Shown here one piece after another: positions 24,580 to 33,255 of a DNA stretch of 64,000 nucleotides. The notes under the pieces were generated by a model. That model worked only from the letters and a program-made list of their open reading frames with translations. It did no database searches and was not told the origin of the DNA. Position 1 is the first letter of the stretch. The number at the start of each line of letters is the position of its first letter. Source of the stretch: Acidimicrobiales bacterium (lineage in GTDB: Bacteria > Actinomycetota > Acidimicrobiia > Acidimicrobiales > SZUA-35); NCBI GenBank assembly GCA_024638815.1, contig JAHEJM010000002.1, positions 1 to 64,000 on the forward strand, given 5' to 3'. Made by a program: the position numbers and the translations under genes.

Positions 24580-25595
24580 GATTCGTCGGCTCGGCGTTCA
24601 TCCGACATCTGATATCGGAGACCAACCACGAGGTGGTCAACCTGGATCGTATCGCGTATGCCGCCACCGAGGGATCACTGGCGCCGGTCGCCGATTCGAC
24701 CCGGTACCGATTCCTCCAGTGCGACCTGGCCGACGAGGGCGCCACGGTGCGGGCGGTCACCGAGTGCCGGCCCGATGCCATCGTCCATCTGGCGGCCGAG
24801 ACCCACGTGGATCGTTCCATCGACGGACCTCGCGTCTTCGTCGACTCCAACGTGATCGGGACCTACAACCTGTTGCAGGCGGCCCGGTTGGTTCCCGGCC
24901 TGCGCCGTCTGGTCCACGTCTCGACCGATGAGGTGTTCGGGTCGTTGTCCGACGATGACTCGATGCTCGACGAGGGGTCGAATTATGACCCGCGATCACC
25001 GTATTCGGCCACCAAGGCCGCCTCCGATCATCTGGTTCGAGCCTGGTACGAGACCTACGGCCTGCCGGTGGTCGTGACCAACTGTTCGAACAACTACGGA
25101 CCGTTCCAGTTCCCGGAGAAGATGATCCCGATCATGATCATCAACGCCTGGCAGGGCCAACCACTGCCGGTATACGGCGACGGAGGAAATGTCCGGGACT
25201 GGCTCCATGTGGAGGATCACGCCCGTGCCCTGCTGTCGGCGATGGAACGGGGAGCCGACGGGGAGACCTATGTCATCGGTGGCCGCAGCCAGCGGACCAA
25301 TCTCGAGGTGGTGGAAGACATCTGCAATCTGGTGAACGCGCAGGTCGACGATGCGCTCGACCGGACCCAGCTCATTCGCTTCGTCCCCGACCGCCCGGGG
25401 CACAATCGTCGCTACGCCATCGACTCCTCCCGGACCGAGCGGGAACTGGGTTGGTCACCCCGCTACGGCTTCGAGGATGGTCTGGCCGCCACTGTGGGCT
25501 GGTACCTGGCCAACGGTTGGTGGTGGCGGCCCCTGATGCGTCGCTCCGATGTCGGTGTGCGACTCGGTCTGCAGGGTGTGGGTGGGGCGCGGTGA
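24552..25595 (+). CDS. rmlB: dTDP-glucose 4,6-dehydratase
   Basis: 347 residues, extended SDR. TGGLGFVGSAF (6-16) binds NAD; HLAAETHVDRSI is the RmlB signature; STDEVFG gives the catalytic Thr125/Asp126/Glu127; YSATK gives Tyr151/Lys155; SNNYGPFQFPEKMIP follows. It makes dTDP-4-keto-6-deoxyglucose for rhamnose and related sugars. The partner genes rmlA, rmlC and rmlD are not in the window. The product tail (about 325-347) is longer and more basic than usual. Start overlaps the preceding gene; stop overlaps the next GTG. Confidence 0.94.
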   Translation: MRVLVTGGLGFVGSAFIRHLISETNHEVVNLDRIAYAATEGSLAPVADSTRYRFLQCDLADEGATVRAVTECRPDAIVHLAAETHVDRSIDGPRVFVDSNVIGTYNLLQAARLVPGLRRLVHVSTDEVFGSLSDDDSMLDEGSNYDPRSPYSATKAASDHLVRAWYETYGLPVVVTNCSNNYGPFQFPEKMIPIMIINAWQGQPLPVYGDGGNVRDWLHVEDHARALLSAMERGADGETYVIGGRSQRTNLEVVEDICNLVNAQVDDALDRTQLIRFVPDRPGHNRRYAIDSSRTERELGWSPRYGFEDGLAATVGWYLANGWWWRPLMRRSDVGVRLGLQGVGGAR

Positions 25596-26041
25596 AGCCG
25601 GCCGTCGCCGGGCAAGGGGGCGAGGAGCGACTTGCCGAGCGCGACCGGGAGTCGCTGCAGGAGGCCCTGGCCCGGGCCCGGGAGGAGAACCTGAACCTCC
25701 TCGACGAGGTCATAGGGGCCCGAGCGGCGGCGGCCCAGGCTCGCAAAGATCACGACGCCACCTTCCACCTGCTCGATGTCACCTCAGGACAGCTCAACGA
25801 GCTGAAGGCGGCGCTCGGCTACCGGCCCGAGGATGAGGTGGTCGACATTGTCCAAGCCATCGAAACCTCACCCGCCGGCCTTCGCCCCACCGATCGGAGC
25901 GCCATCGCCGGCGAACTCGACCGTGTGATCGATGGTGCGATCGACGGAGAGGTACAGGTCGATGCCGAGGCGACCGGTCGACTGGATCGTCGGCTGTCGG
26001 CGGTGGCCCGTCGGCTGGAACGGGGCCTCGGGCGACGGTGA
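25592..26041 (+). CDS. Coiled-coil protein of the glycan operon, unknown
   Basis: 149 residues starting at a GTG that overlaps the rmlB TGA; the longer open frame upstream is inside rmlB. Residues about 10-75 are a heptad-rich coiled coil (ERLAERDRESLQEALARARE, then LLDEVIGARAAAAQARKDHD), followed by LNELKAALGYRPEDEVVDIV and a second helical region. No signal peptide or membrane segment. It overlaps the following GT2 gene by GTGA. A similarly placed coiled-coil gene precedes the second GT2 gene at 34934, suggesting a partner role. Confidence 0.65.
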   Translation: MKPAVAGQGGEERLAERDRESLQEALARAREENLNLLDEVIGARAAAAQARKDHDATFHLLDVTSGQLNELKAALGYRPEDEVVDIVQAIETSPAGLRPTDRSAIAGELDRVIDGAIDGEVQVDAEATGRLDRRLSAVARRLERGLGRR

Positions 26042-27666
26042 CCGTCAACGCCACCGCCGGCCGACATCAGCCGAGCTCGGCGTCGGACCCGCTCCCGGCC
26101 CGACGGTGGCTGATCGTGGTGGAGGCCACGAACGAGGATCCGGTTCCGGTCGTCGAGAGCACGGTGTCGCATGCCATCGAGGCCGCCACCTGGTGTCAGG
26201 GGCAACGCCGGTACGATCCACCGGTGGGCCAAGTCGAGTCGGGGCCGGGGCCATCGGACCTGCTCATCGACATGATCACCGCCGGTCCGGGGCCGGTGAC
26301 GCTGCCCCCGACTGGTTCCGACGACGATGCGGTGGTGCTGATCGGCTCCGGCTGCCGGCTGGAGGAGAGGGCGCTGGCCGCCATGGTGAACCTGATCATC
26401 GGCAATCCTCGGATCGATCTGATCTATGGTGACTCGATCCTGGAATCGAGCGACGGGACCCGCCCCGAGCTGCGGCCCGGCTACTCACCAGATCGGCTTG
26501 CCGGCCAGTCCTATCTCGGAGGGGTGATGGCGGTCCGTCGCCGGCTGTGGGACGTCGTTGTCGATCGGCGCTCGGCCGAACCCGTGGCGCTGACCGGCCA
26601 TCGACGAGTGATGGCCTTGAGCCGGGCGGCCAGGGCCGTGGCCCACATTCCCCGACCCCTGTACCGGCATTCGGCGACCGGGACCGAACCACCTCGCCGG
26701 CCCCAGCCGGTCACCGCCGACGAATCCTCGGTGTCGGTCATCATCCCCACCAATGGCACCCGACGTCGTGTCCGAGGCCGCGACGTCTGCCTGGTCCATC
26801 AGGCGGTGGCATCCATCATCGACCGTCGAGGTCGAGCAGGGGGCTCGAGTCCGGCACCGGAACTCGTCGTCGTCACCACCCCGGGTATCGGCGACACTGT
26901 GGTGGCCGAGCTGCGGCAGCTGGTCGCGGCCCACGGCGACGATCGGATCGCCAACCTCCGCATTGTGCATGATGATCGGCCGTTCAACTTTTCCAATGCC
27001 TGCAACCGGGGCGCGGTCATGGCCGGCGGCGATGTTCTGGTCTTCCTCAACGACGACACCGAGATCATCGCCGCCGACTGGCTCCACCGGCTGGTCGCCT
27101 GGACCTCCGACCCGACCATCGGTGCCGTCGGAGCCCGCCTCTACTACGAGGACGGGACCATCCAGCACAACGGGCTGTGGACTCGGGGTGGTCATCCCGC
27201 CCACCGCTACGAGGGCCGGGAGGCCGACGATCGGGGTCATCTCGGCTCCCTCACCGTGGCCCAGAACTGCTTGGCCGTCACCGGGGCCTGTCTGGCCGTC
27301 CGGGCCGAGCTGTTCCACCAGGTCGGAGGCTTCTCCCCGGTCTTTCCCTCCAGCTACAACGACGTGGACCTGTGCCTGAAGCTCCTCGACCACGGGTATC
27401 GAACGGTCATCGATCCTGCGATCGAGCTGTTTCACTTCGAAGCCAGTTCCCGGGATCCGTCCATCAGCGGTGAGGAAATGGCCGTGTTGCACGACCGGTG
27501 GCGCAGTGTGCTCAACCACGACCCGTTCGACAACCCGAACTTCGATGCTCCCGGCAGCGAGGAGTTGCCGCTGCCAATCGTGGATGACCTCGCGGTCTTG
27601 CATGACCACGAGGTGGAGCGCCCTCCGGTCCGGGTCTGGCCGTTGGAGTCGCTGGTCATGGCCTGA
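26038..27666 (+). CDS. GT2-family glycosyltransferase (rhamnosyltransferase-like), N-terminal copy reduced
   Basis: 542 residues. The C-terminal half (about 230-500) is a complete GT-A domain: SVSVIIPTNG, HDDRPFNFSNACNRGA, VFLNDDTEII (metal-binding DDT-type motif), GAVGARLYYEDGTIQHNG, QNCLAVTGACLAVR, YNDVDLCLKL. The N-terminal part (about 25-220) aligns with the first GT2 domain of the gene at 35245 but has lost its nucleotide-binding start and the DDD-like motif, keeping only YGDSILESS ... GYSPDRL ... YLGGVMAVRR. So one active site is expected. Related two-domain enzymes extend rhamnan or galactan chains. Start overlaps the coiled-coil gene (GTGA). Last gene of the operon. Confidence 0.88.
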   Translation: MTVNATAGRHQPSSASDPLPARRWLIVVEATNEDPVPVVESTVSHAIEAATWCQGQRRYDPPVGQVESGPGPSDLLIDMITAGPGPVTLPPTGSDDDAVVLIGSGCRLEERALAAMVNLIIGNPRIDLIYGDSILESSDGTRPELRPGYSPDRLAGQSYLGGVMAVRRRLWDVVVDRRSAEPVALTGHRRVMALSRAARAVAHIPRPLYRHSATGTEPPRRPQPVTADESSVSVIIPTNGTRRRVRGRDVCLVHQAVASIIDRRGRAGGSSPAPELVVVTTPGIGDTVVAELRQLVAAHGDDRIANLRIVHDDRPFNFSNACNRGAVMAGGDVLVFLNDDTEIIAADWLHRLVAWTSDPTIGAVGARLYYEDGTIQHNGLWTRGGHPAHRYEGREADDRGHLGSLTVAQNCLAVTGACLAVRAELFHQVGGFSPVFPSSYNDVDLCLKLLDHGYRTVIDPAIELFHFEASSRDPSISGEEMAVLHDRWRSVLNHDPFDNPNFDAPGSEELPLPIVDDLAVLHDHEVERPPVRVWPLESLVMA

Positions 27667-27708
27667 GTGCCCGGGGCTCGGGAGTGGGTCCGGGCTGATC
27701 GACACCTG

Positions 27709-28683
27709 TCAGAACTTGACGATGGTGGCCAACAGTCGACGGGCGGCCGAGGACACGGAGAGTCGTTGCTTGGCCACGTCGTCCAGGACCTCGGCCTTGG
27801 CCCTGGCGAATTCGGGATGGTCAGCCGCCCAACGGGTCAAGAGTAGGGAGATCTCGGCCTCCAGCTGGGCTCGGGCCTGTCGGCTTCGCAGGTCGGTGAG
27901 ACGGCCCGACGAGGCCAGCCTGTGGTGTAGATCCTCCACGGTCGCCCACAGCTCGGGTAGACCGTCCTCGGTGAGCGACGAGCAGGTCACCACCGGTGTG
28001 GGGGCATCGGGATGCTTGGGCCGGACCAGATGGAGGGCCGACCGGTAGTCGGCGGCTGTGCGTTGAGCCAGATCGATCAGATCGCCGTCGGACTTGTTCA
28101 CCGCCACCACATCGGCCAACTCCATCACGCCGCGCTTGATGCCCTGGAGATCGTCGCCCCCGCCAGGGGCCACCAGCAACAGGAAAACGTCGGTGATGCT
28201 GGCCACCGCGGTTTCCGACTGCCCCACGCCCACCGTCTCGACCACGATGGTGTCGAAGCCGGCGGCTTCGCAGACGGTGATGGCGTCCCGGGTGGCCACG
28301 GCGATTCCGCCGGTCACGCCCCCCGACGGTGACGGCCGGACGTAGACCCGGTCGTCGCCGGCCAGATCGGCCATTCTCGTCTTGTCTCCGAGTATCGAGC
28401 CTCCGGTGGATTGGCTGGAAGGGTCGACGGCGAGTACGGCCAGGGTGTGGCCCAGATTCAGCAACAGCGATCCGAAACGGTTGATGAACGTGCTCTTGCC
28501 CACACCGGGGGTTCCGGTGACGCCAAGGCGAACCGAGTTGCCGGCGTGAGGAAGCAACTGGTCCAACAGCGCCTCGGCTTGTCGCCGGTGGTCGCCCCGG
28601 GTCGACTCCATCAGCGTGATGGCCCGAGCCAGGGCCCGGCGGTCGCCCTCGACCACGGCGTCGGCAAGCTCGGTAACAGTCAT
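27709..28683 (-). CDS. meaB: MeaB/ArgK-type G3E GTPase, chaperone of methylmalonyl-CoA mutase
   Basis: 324 residues. G1 loop GTPGVGKSTF, the switch region with AVLAVDPSSQSTGGSILGDKTRM, VETVGVGQSE (G3), and VAVNKSDGD (G4) are all present. MeaB protects and reloads the adenosylcobalamin cofactor of the mutase in a GTP-dependent way. It lies downstream of the mutase gene on the same strand, but the two are separated by 186 bp that contain repeat copy C, so they may no longer share one tight transcript. ATG start. Convergent with the GT2 gene, 42 bp away. Confidence 0.95.
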   Translation of the reverse strand: MTVTELADAVVEGDRRALARAITLMESTRGDHRRQAEALLDQLLPHAGNSVRLGVTGTPGVGKSTFINRFGSLLLNLGHTLAVLAVDPSSQSTGGSILGDKTRMADLAGDDRVYVRPSPSGGVTGGIAVATRDAITVCEAAGFDTIVVETVGVGQSETAVASITDVFLLLVAPGGGDDLQGIKRGVMELADVVAVNKSDGDLIDLAQRTAADYRSALHLVRPKHPDAPTPVVTCSSLTEDGLPELWATVEDLHHRLASSGRLTDLRSRQARAQLEAEISLLLTRWAADHPEFARAKAEVLDDVAKQRLSVSSAARRLLATIVKF

Positions 28684-28759
28684 GGTCGGGCCAGGATAGG
28701 CGGTTCGGTCCGGAGCGCGGGACGGTGTCGACCCACGACCGTCGACTCGAGACCCCTAG

Positions 28760-28869
28760 TACGGCGAGACGGTGCTCCTGCCGACGGCCGAGGACGGCTT
28801 GAGTTTGGCCTCCGGCCAGACATCGTCCAAACTTGACATGATCGTGAACATCCAAGCCGCCAAGTGAAA
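28760..28869. repeat. 110-bp family repeat, copy C
   Basis: Full-length copy, TACGGCGAGACGG through AAGTGAAA, flanked on both sides by CTAG (28756-28759 and 28870-28873), as a 4-bp target duplication would look. Differs from copy B at about six positions. The right CTAG holds the TAG stop of the mutase gene. It occupies most of the gap between the mutase gene and meaB. Confidence 0.92.
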
Positions 28870-31032
28870 CTAGTGGCTCTTGCGGATGACCGAGACCACG
28901 TGGCGGGCTGCCTCGGTGATGTTGGTGCCCGGACCGAAGATGGCGGCCACGCCGGCCTCGGTCAGCATGTCATAGTCGTCGGGCGGGATCACCCCACCGC
29001 ACACCACGACGATGTCGTCGGCGCCCTTTGCCGCCAGGTCCGCAATCAGGGCCGGAACCAGGGTCTTGTGGCCGGCGGCCTGGGACGACACTCCGACCAC
29101 GTGCACGTCGTTGTCGACCGCATCACGGGCCACCTCGGCCGGCGTCTGGAACAGCGGCCCGACATCGACGTCGAAGCCGAGATCGGCGAAGGCGGTGGCG
29201 ATGACCTTGGCCCCCCGGTCGTGGCCGTCCTGGCCCATCTTGGCCACCAGCATCCGGGGTCGTCGACCGTGATCGCGGGCGAAGGCCTCCACGTCGTCGG
29301 AGATGGCGGCGAAGGCCTCGGAGTCGCCGTACTCGGCGGCGTAGACCCCGCTGATGGTCCTGGTCTGAGCCTGATGACGGCCGAATACAGCCTCCATGGC
29401 GTCCGACATCTCACCAACCGTGGCTCGGGCCCGGGCTGCGGCCACACAGGCCTCCAGCAGATTCGAACCTGAGCGAGCGGCCTCGGTAATGGCGTTCAGC
29501 GCGTCCCGGCACGCCGCCGTGTCCCGTTGGTCCCGAATCCGGTTCAACCGGTCGATCTGCTGGTTTCGGACCGCGGTGTTGTCGATGTCCAGCACGTCCA
29601 CGGTTATGTCCTCGCCGCCCCGGTACTTGTTGACCCCCACGATCACATCCAGCCCCTGGTCGACCCGGGCCTGGCGTCGAGCCGCCGCCTCTTCGATCCG
29701 AAGTTTCGGGACCCCCTCGTTGATGGCCGCCGTCATACCTCCCAGCTCCTCGACCTCGGCGATGACGGCCCGGGCCCGATCGGCCAGCTCGGCGGTGAGC
29801 CGCTCAACGAAGTAGCTGCCGGCCAGGGGATCGACGGTTCGGGTGATGCCGGTTTCCTCGGCCAGGATCAGCTGGGTGTTCCGGGCCACCCTGGCGCTGG
29901 TGTCCGTCGGCAGACCCAGGGCTTCATCGAAGGCGTTGGTGTGCAGGCTCTGGGTGCCGCCCAACACCGCCGACATGGCCTCGACCGTTGTTCGGATGAT
30001 GTTGTTGTAGGGATCCTGCTCGGTCAAGGAGACCCCCGATGTCTGACAGTGGGTCCGCAGCATGGACGAACGGGGACTGGCAGGTTTGAACTGGGCCATG
30101 AGTTCGGCCCACAGCAGGCGGGCGGCCCGGAGCTTGGCCACCTCCATGAAGAAGTCCATCCCGATACCGAAGAAGAAGCTCAAACGGCCGGCGAAGGCGT
30201 CGACGTCGAGCCCGGCATCGAGGGCGGCCCGCACGTATTCCAGGCCGTCGGCCAGGGTGTAGCCCAGTTCCAGATCGGCCGGGGCGCCGGCCTCCAGCAT
30301 GTGGTAGCCGGAGATCGACACCGAGTTGAACCGAGGCATGTTCGTGGCCGTGTAGGCGATGATGTCGGCCACGATCCGCATGCTCGGTTCGGGGGGATAG
30401 ATGTAGGTGTTGCGGACCATGAACTCTTTGAGGATGTCGTTCTGAATGGTCCCGGCCAGCCGTTCCGGGGTCACTCCCTGTTCCTCACCGGCCACGATGT
30501 AACAGGCCATGATGGGCAGGACCGCCCCGTTCATGGTCATCGACACCGTCATCTCATCCAGTGGGATGCCGTCGAACAGGATCTTCATGTCCTCCACTGA
30601 ATCGATGGCCACCCCGGCTTTGCCCACGTCACCCACCACCCGCTCGTGGTCGGAGTCGTAGCCCCGGTGGGTCGCCAGGTCGAAGGCCACCGACAGCCCC
30701 TTCTGGCCGGCGGCGAGGTTACGCCGATAGAAGGCGTTGGACTCCTCGGCGGTGGAGAAGCCGGCGTATTGGCGGATTGTCCACGGCCGGTTGGCGTACA
30801 TCGTAGCCCGCGGACCCCGCACGAAGGGCGGGAATCCCGGCAGCGATTCGAGATGGTCGACGCCGCTGAGGTCGGCCGCCGTGTACAGCGGTTTGACCCG
30901 AATCCGCTCCGGGGTGTCGACGGCCAGGTCGTCGACGGTTCCCCCTTTGAGTTCCTTATCGGCCATCTGACGCCAAGCGGGTGGCCAATCCGACGGGGAC
31001 TCCGAGTGTGTGACATCAGAACTCATAGCCAC
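28870..31032 (-). CDS. mutB: Methylmalonyl-CoA mutase, large (catalytic) subunit
   Basis: 720 residues, the length of the catalytic subunit. N-terminal TIM-barrel domain: [20 protein letters not shown], then [28 protein letters not shown]-terminal cobalamin domain with the lower-ligand motif [11 protein letters not shown] and GGVIPPDDY. It interconverts R-methylmalonyl-CoA and succinyl-CoA with adenosylcobalamin, linking propionyl-CoA and odd-chain or branched-chain degradation to the TCA cycle. A small-subunit gene (mutA) is absent on either side, so it may act as a homodimer or use a distant partner. The start could be GTG 31032 or ATG 31026; no Shine-Dalgarno is visible. Its TAG stop is inside the CTAG next to repeat copy C. 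Confidence 0.95.
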   Translation of the reverse strand: MAMSSDVTHSESPSDWPPAWRQMADKELKGGTVDDLAVDTPERIRVKPLYTAADLSGVDHLESLPGFPPFVRGPRATMYANRPWTIRQYAGFSTAEESNAFYRRNLAAGQKGLSVAFDLATHRGYDSDHERVVGDVGKAGVAIDSVEDMKILFDGIPLDEMTVSMTMNGAVLPIMACYIVAGEEQGVTPERLAGTIQNDILKEFMVRNTYIYPPEPSMRIVADIIAYTATNMPRFNSVSISGYHMLEAGAPADLELGYTLADGLEYVRAALDAGLDVDAFAGRLSFFFGIGMDFFMEVAKLRAARLLWAELMAQFKPASPRSSMLRTHCQTSGVSLTEQDPYNNIIRTTVEAMSAVLGGTQSLHTNAFDEALGLPTDTSARVARNTQLILAEETGITRTVDPLAGSYFVERLTAELADRARAVIAEVEELGGMTAAINEGVPKLRIEEAAARRQARVDQGLDVIVGVNKYRGGEDITVDVLDIDNTAVRNQQIDRLNRIRDQRDTAACRDALNAITEAARSGSNLLEACVAAARARATVGEMSDAMEAVFGRHQAQTRTISGVYAAEYGDSEAFAAISDDVEAFARDHGRRPRMLVAKMGQDGHDRGAKVIATAFADLGFDVDVGPLFQTPAEVARDAVDNDVHVVGVSSQAAGHKTLVPALIADLAAKGADDIVVVCGGVIPPDDYDMLTEAGVAAIFGPGTNITEAARHVVSVIRKSH

Positions 31033-31376
31033 AACGGTAGACGACGAGCGTGATCGGGGGGCCAGTCAATCACCGGTCTTCACCGAACAGGCCACGGCCG
31101 ACAACGACGAACTCCCCAACAGAACGACCTAGCCGAACTCTTTTGCTGCCGTCTCACCCGACGACCATGACGGCCGCGGAGCAGTGTCTTCCGGGCCTAC
31201 GCCAACATCAAGGGAGAACACGGTGGAGCCCACCGTGTCGGATCCACCGACACCCGAGCTGACGGCGTCGAGACGCCATCGTGGGGGAAATCGTCAGAAC
31301 CCCCCGGTTCCCAGCGGTCATCTCCATCACTCGGTGGCCGGAGTTGCCATTGGGCTGTTTGCCCCGGGGCCTGCTG
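31033..31376. other. Intergenic region upstream of mutB
   Basis: 344 bp with no ORF I would defend. It must contain the mutB promoter (minus strand), but I cannot pick a convincing -10/-35 pair, and I see no cobalamin-riboswitch core. Composition is more mixed than in coding neighbours, and the next ORF is decayed, so this looks like a region of gene loss. Confidence 0.4.
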
Positions 31377-31738
31377 CTACGACTCGGCCGGTTGCGTCGT
31401 CCGTCGCCGACTCCGGCGCCTGATCTGAGCCCGGTACCCCCGTTTCAGGAGCCCCTCTTCTCGATACGAGCCGGCCTCGTATCCCCTGGCCACGAGAACC
31501 GAGTGGTACGGGTCCTCGGGTTCCGCCGGGTACGGCATTCCCAGCAGATGCAGTGCGACCTCGTCCGGCCCCAGGACCCGCTCCACCTTGTCCGGTTCTG
31601 CGTCCAGGCTCCAATCGATCAACCGGCGGGTTAGCGGTCGGGAAGTTGGGCGGTCTGGTGGGCCTCGAGCAGGACCAGATCGTCCAGGGTTGGGTAAGGC
31701 TCCGGGAATCTCTCCTGGAGCTGTCAGGCGTAGGTCAT
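31377..31738 (-). pseudogene. Decayed small gene (nonsense plus frameshift)
   Basis: Two coding-like pieces on the minus strand. The first starts at ATG 31738, reads MTYA, hits TGA, and continues QLQERFPEPYPTLDDLVLLE to a TAA at 31633. The second, in another frame, begins near TTG 31622 (IDWSLDAEPDKVERVLGPDE) and runs 81 codons to TAG at 31377 with strong GC3, including GMPYPAEPEDPYHSVLVARG. One TGG-to-TGA change and one frameshift would join them into a roughly 115-residue protein. I do not recognise the family. The second piece alone could also be a real short gene with a TTG start. Confidence 0.45.
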
Positions 31739-31745
31739 AGCCGCG

Positions 31746-32105
31746 CTACGGGCGCAATCGGCTCGCCAGCTGTGCCTCGAGAGCCGGCCCGAGCAGTTGG
31801 CCGGCATCGTGAACCCAGGCCGGCTCGCTGTTGCGGATCGAGACCCACATCAGCGACCCCGAGGGCCAGTACGTGACGTCGAGACAGCCCGTCGTTGCCG
31901 GATCCTGCGTCAGATGCCAGTGTCGATTGCCGGGGTATCGCTTCCGGCCCAAGGTCGTGATGTGTGAGATCCGCAAGCCGAGCTCCGATGCCACTTCGTC
32001 CAGCACGGCCTCCATCTCATCGACCGACAGATCGCCTGTCACCGCCACCTCGTGGTTCTTCGTCTTGTCCGTGTTCTTGACCCTGGACCGACTGGGTCTG
32101 CTCAT
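31746..32105 (-). CDS. Small conserved hypothetical protein
   Basis: 119 residues from ATG 32105; the upstream extension to 32177 is less likely. A basic N-terminus (RPSRSRVKNTDKTKNHE) leads into an alpha/beta domain: AVTGDLSVDEMEAVLDEVAS, then LGRKRYPGNRHWHLTQDP, CLDVTYWPSGSLMWVSIRN and EPAWVHDAGQLLGPALE. The aromatic-rich core looks conserved, but I cannot name a function. It lies just upstream of the decayed gene (8-nt gap to its ATG) and downstream of the ABC exporter genes. Confidence 0.65.
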   Translation of the reverse strand: MSRPSRSRVKNTDKTKNHEVAVTGDLSVDEMEAVLDEVASELGLRISHITTLGRKRYPGNRHWHLTQDPATTGCLDVTYWPSGSLMWVSIRNSEPAWVHDAGQLLGPALEAQLASRLRP

Positions 32106-32183
32106 TATCGGCGATGATACGCCGCCTGGTGGGTCGCAGCCAGGTTCCTTGGTCCTTTCACCGGAGCCATTCGCCATCGAGAC

Positions 32184-33167
32184 TCAGAGCTGCTCGGCGA
32201 ACGATCCCTCCAGCCGGGTGAAGACCCGAAGGCCGACGACGAGCGCCACCACCCCGACCGTCAACGACACTAGGAGGTTCTGGAGGTACCACTCGGTCGG
32301 TCGGATCAACAGATCGAACTGCTGCTGTTGTTCCGGAGGGAAGCCGGTCGGGTTGTAGAGCACCCGCTCGAAGGTGGTGACCACCGGAATGAGCGGGTTG
32401 AGCATGATCAAACGCTCCCACTGGGGTCCGAACCGGTCGATGACGTAGCTTGCGAGGAAGCTGTAGTTCCACACCACGGGGGTGAACCAGAACAGGGCGA
32501 GCAAAGCCAGCTCGAGGAAGTGCTCGACGTCTCGGAAGAACACGTTGAGGGCTGACAGCAATACACCGAAACCGACCGATAGGACGAGGGTCACGAACAC
32601 GGCGAACAGGGCCAGCCACATGTCCTTCCAGTCGGGAGCGTGCCAGTAGATGATCAGGGCCACGACGAGGATGATGACCCGGCTGGCGAAGGTGACCAGG
32701 TTGGAGGCCACGGCTGCCACCGGGAGGATCTCACGGGGAAACCAGATCTTTGTCACCACGGCCGAGTTGCCGACGATTGACGACGCTCCGGCGGTGACGC
32801 TGGTGGTGAAGAGCCCGAAAATGGCCATGCCCGAGAGCAATTTGAGCGGGAACATCGGGGTTCGTCCCGGCATGAAATAGGTGAATACCACGGTGTAGAT
32901 GAACATCTGCAACAAGGGATTGAGCAGGTTCCAGGCCACACCGAGCGCACTGTTCTTGTGTCGGGATTTGACCTCCCGCTTGGTCAGGTTCAGCAACAGA
33001 TCCCGATAGCGCCAGACGCGGACCATCTGGGAAAGGATTCCGGTGTCGTCGGGCAGGGTGCCGATGGGGCGAAGCCGGGATCGGTCTTCGTCGACCGCGG
33101 TGGCGGGGAAGTGGGACTCGGTCGATGTCGACGGTGATGGTGATGTCGGACGGGCGGTATCGGTCAT
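32184..33167 (-). CDS. ABC-2 type polysaccharide export permease (Wzm-like)
   Basis: 327 residues. A disordered N-terminus of about 45 residues precedes the ABC-2 permease domain: RYRDLLLNLTKREVKSRHKN, SALGVAWNLLNPLLQMFIYT, FTTSVTAGASSIVGN, then six predicted transmembrane helices, with the typical FFRDVEHFLELALLALFWFTP near the fourth and fifth. It pairs with the ATPase encoded at 33256 to flip lipid-linked glycans across the membrane. Same strand, 88-bp gap downstream of the ATPase gene. Confidence 0.92.
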   Translation of the reverse strand: MTDTARPTSPSPSTSTESHFPATAVDEDRSRLRPIGTLPDDTGILSQMVRVWRYRDLLLNLTKREVKSRHKNSALGVAWNLLNPLLQMFIYTVVFTYFMPGRTPMFPLKLLSGMAIFGLFTTSVTAGASSIVGNSAVVTKIWFPREILPVAAVASNLVTFASRVIILVVALIIYWHAPDWKDMWLALFAVFVTLVLSVGFGVLLSALNVFFRDVEHFLELALLALFWFTPVVWNYSFLASYVIDRFGPQWERLIMLNPLIPVVTTFERVLYNPTGFPPEQQQQFDLLIRPTEWYLQNLLVSLTVGVVALVVGLRVFTRLEGSFAEQL

Positions 33168-33255
33168 GGTTTGAGGCGCCTCCGTTGCCGGGACTCGGTG
33201 ATGGGTGGAGCCGAGCTTGAGTTCGTGCGATGGGACCGGGGCGGCCCACGGCTGG

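Noticed and set aside
32103-32112. Perfect GCCGATAA on the minus strand near the start of the small gene at 31746-32105
   Set aside because: No -35 match at the 11-nt spacing, and it directly abuts the ATG, so it cannot drive that gene.
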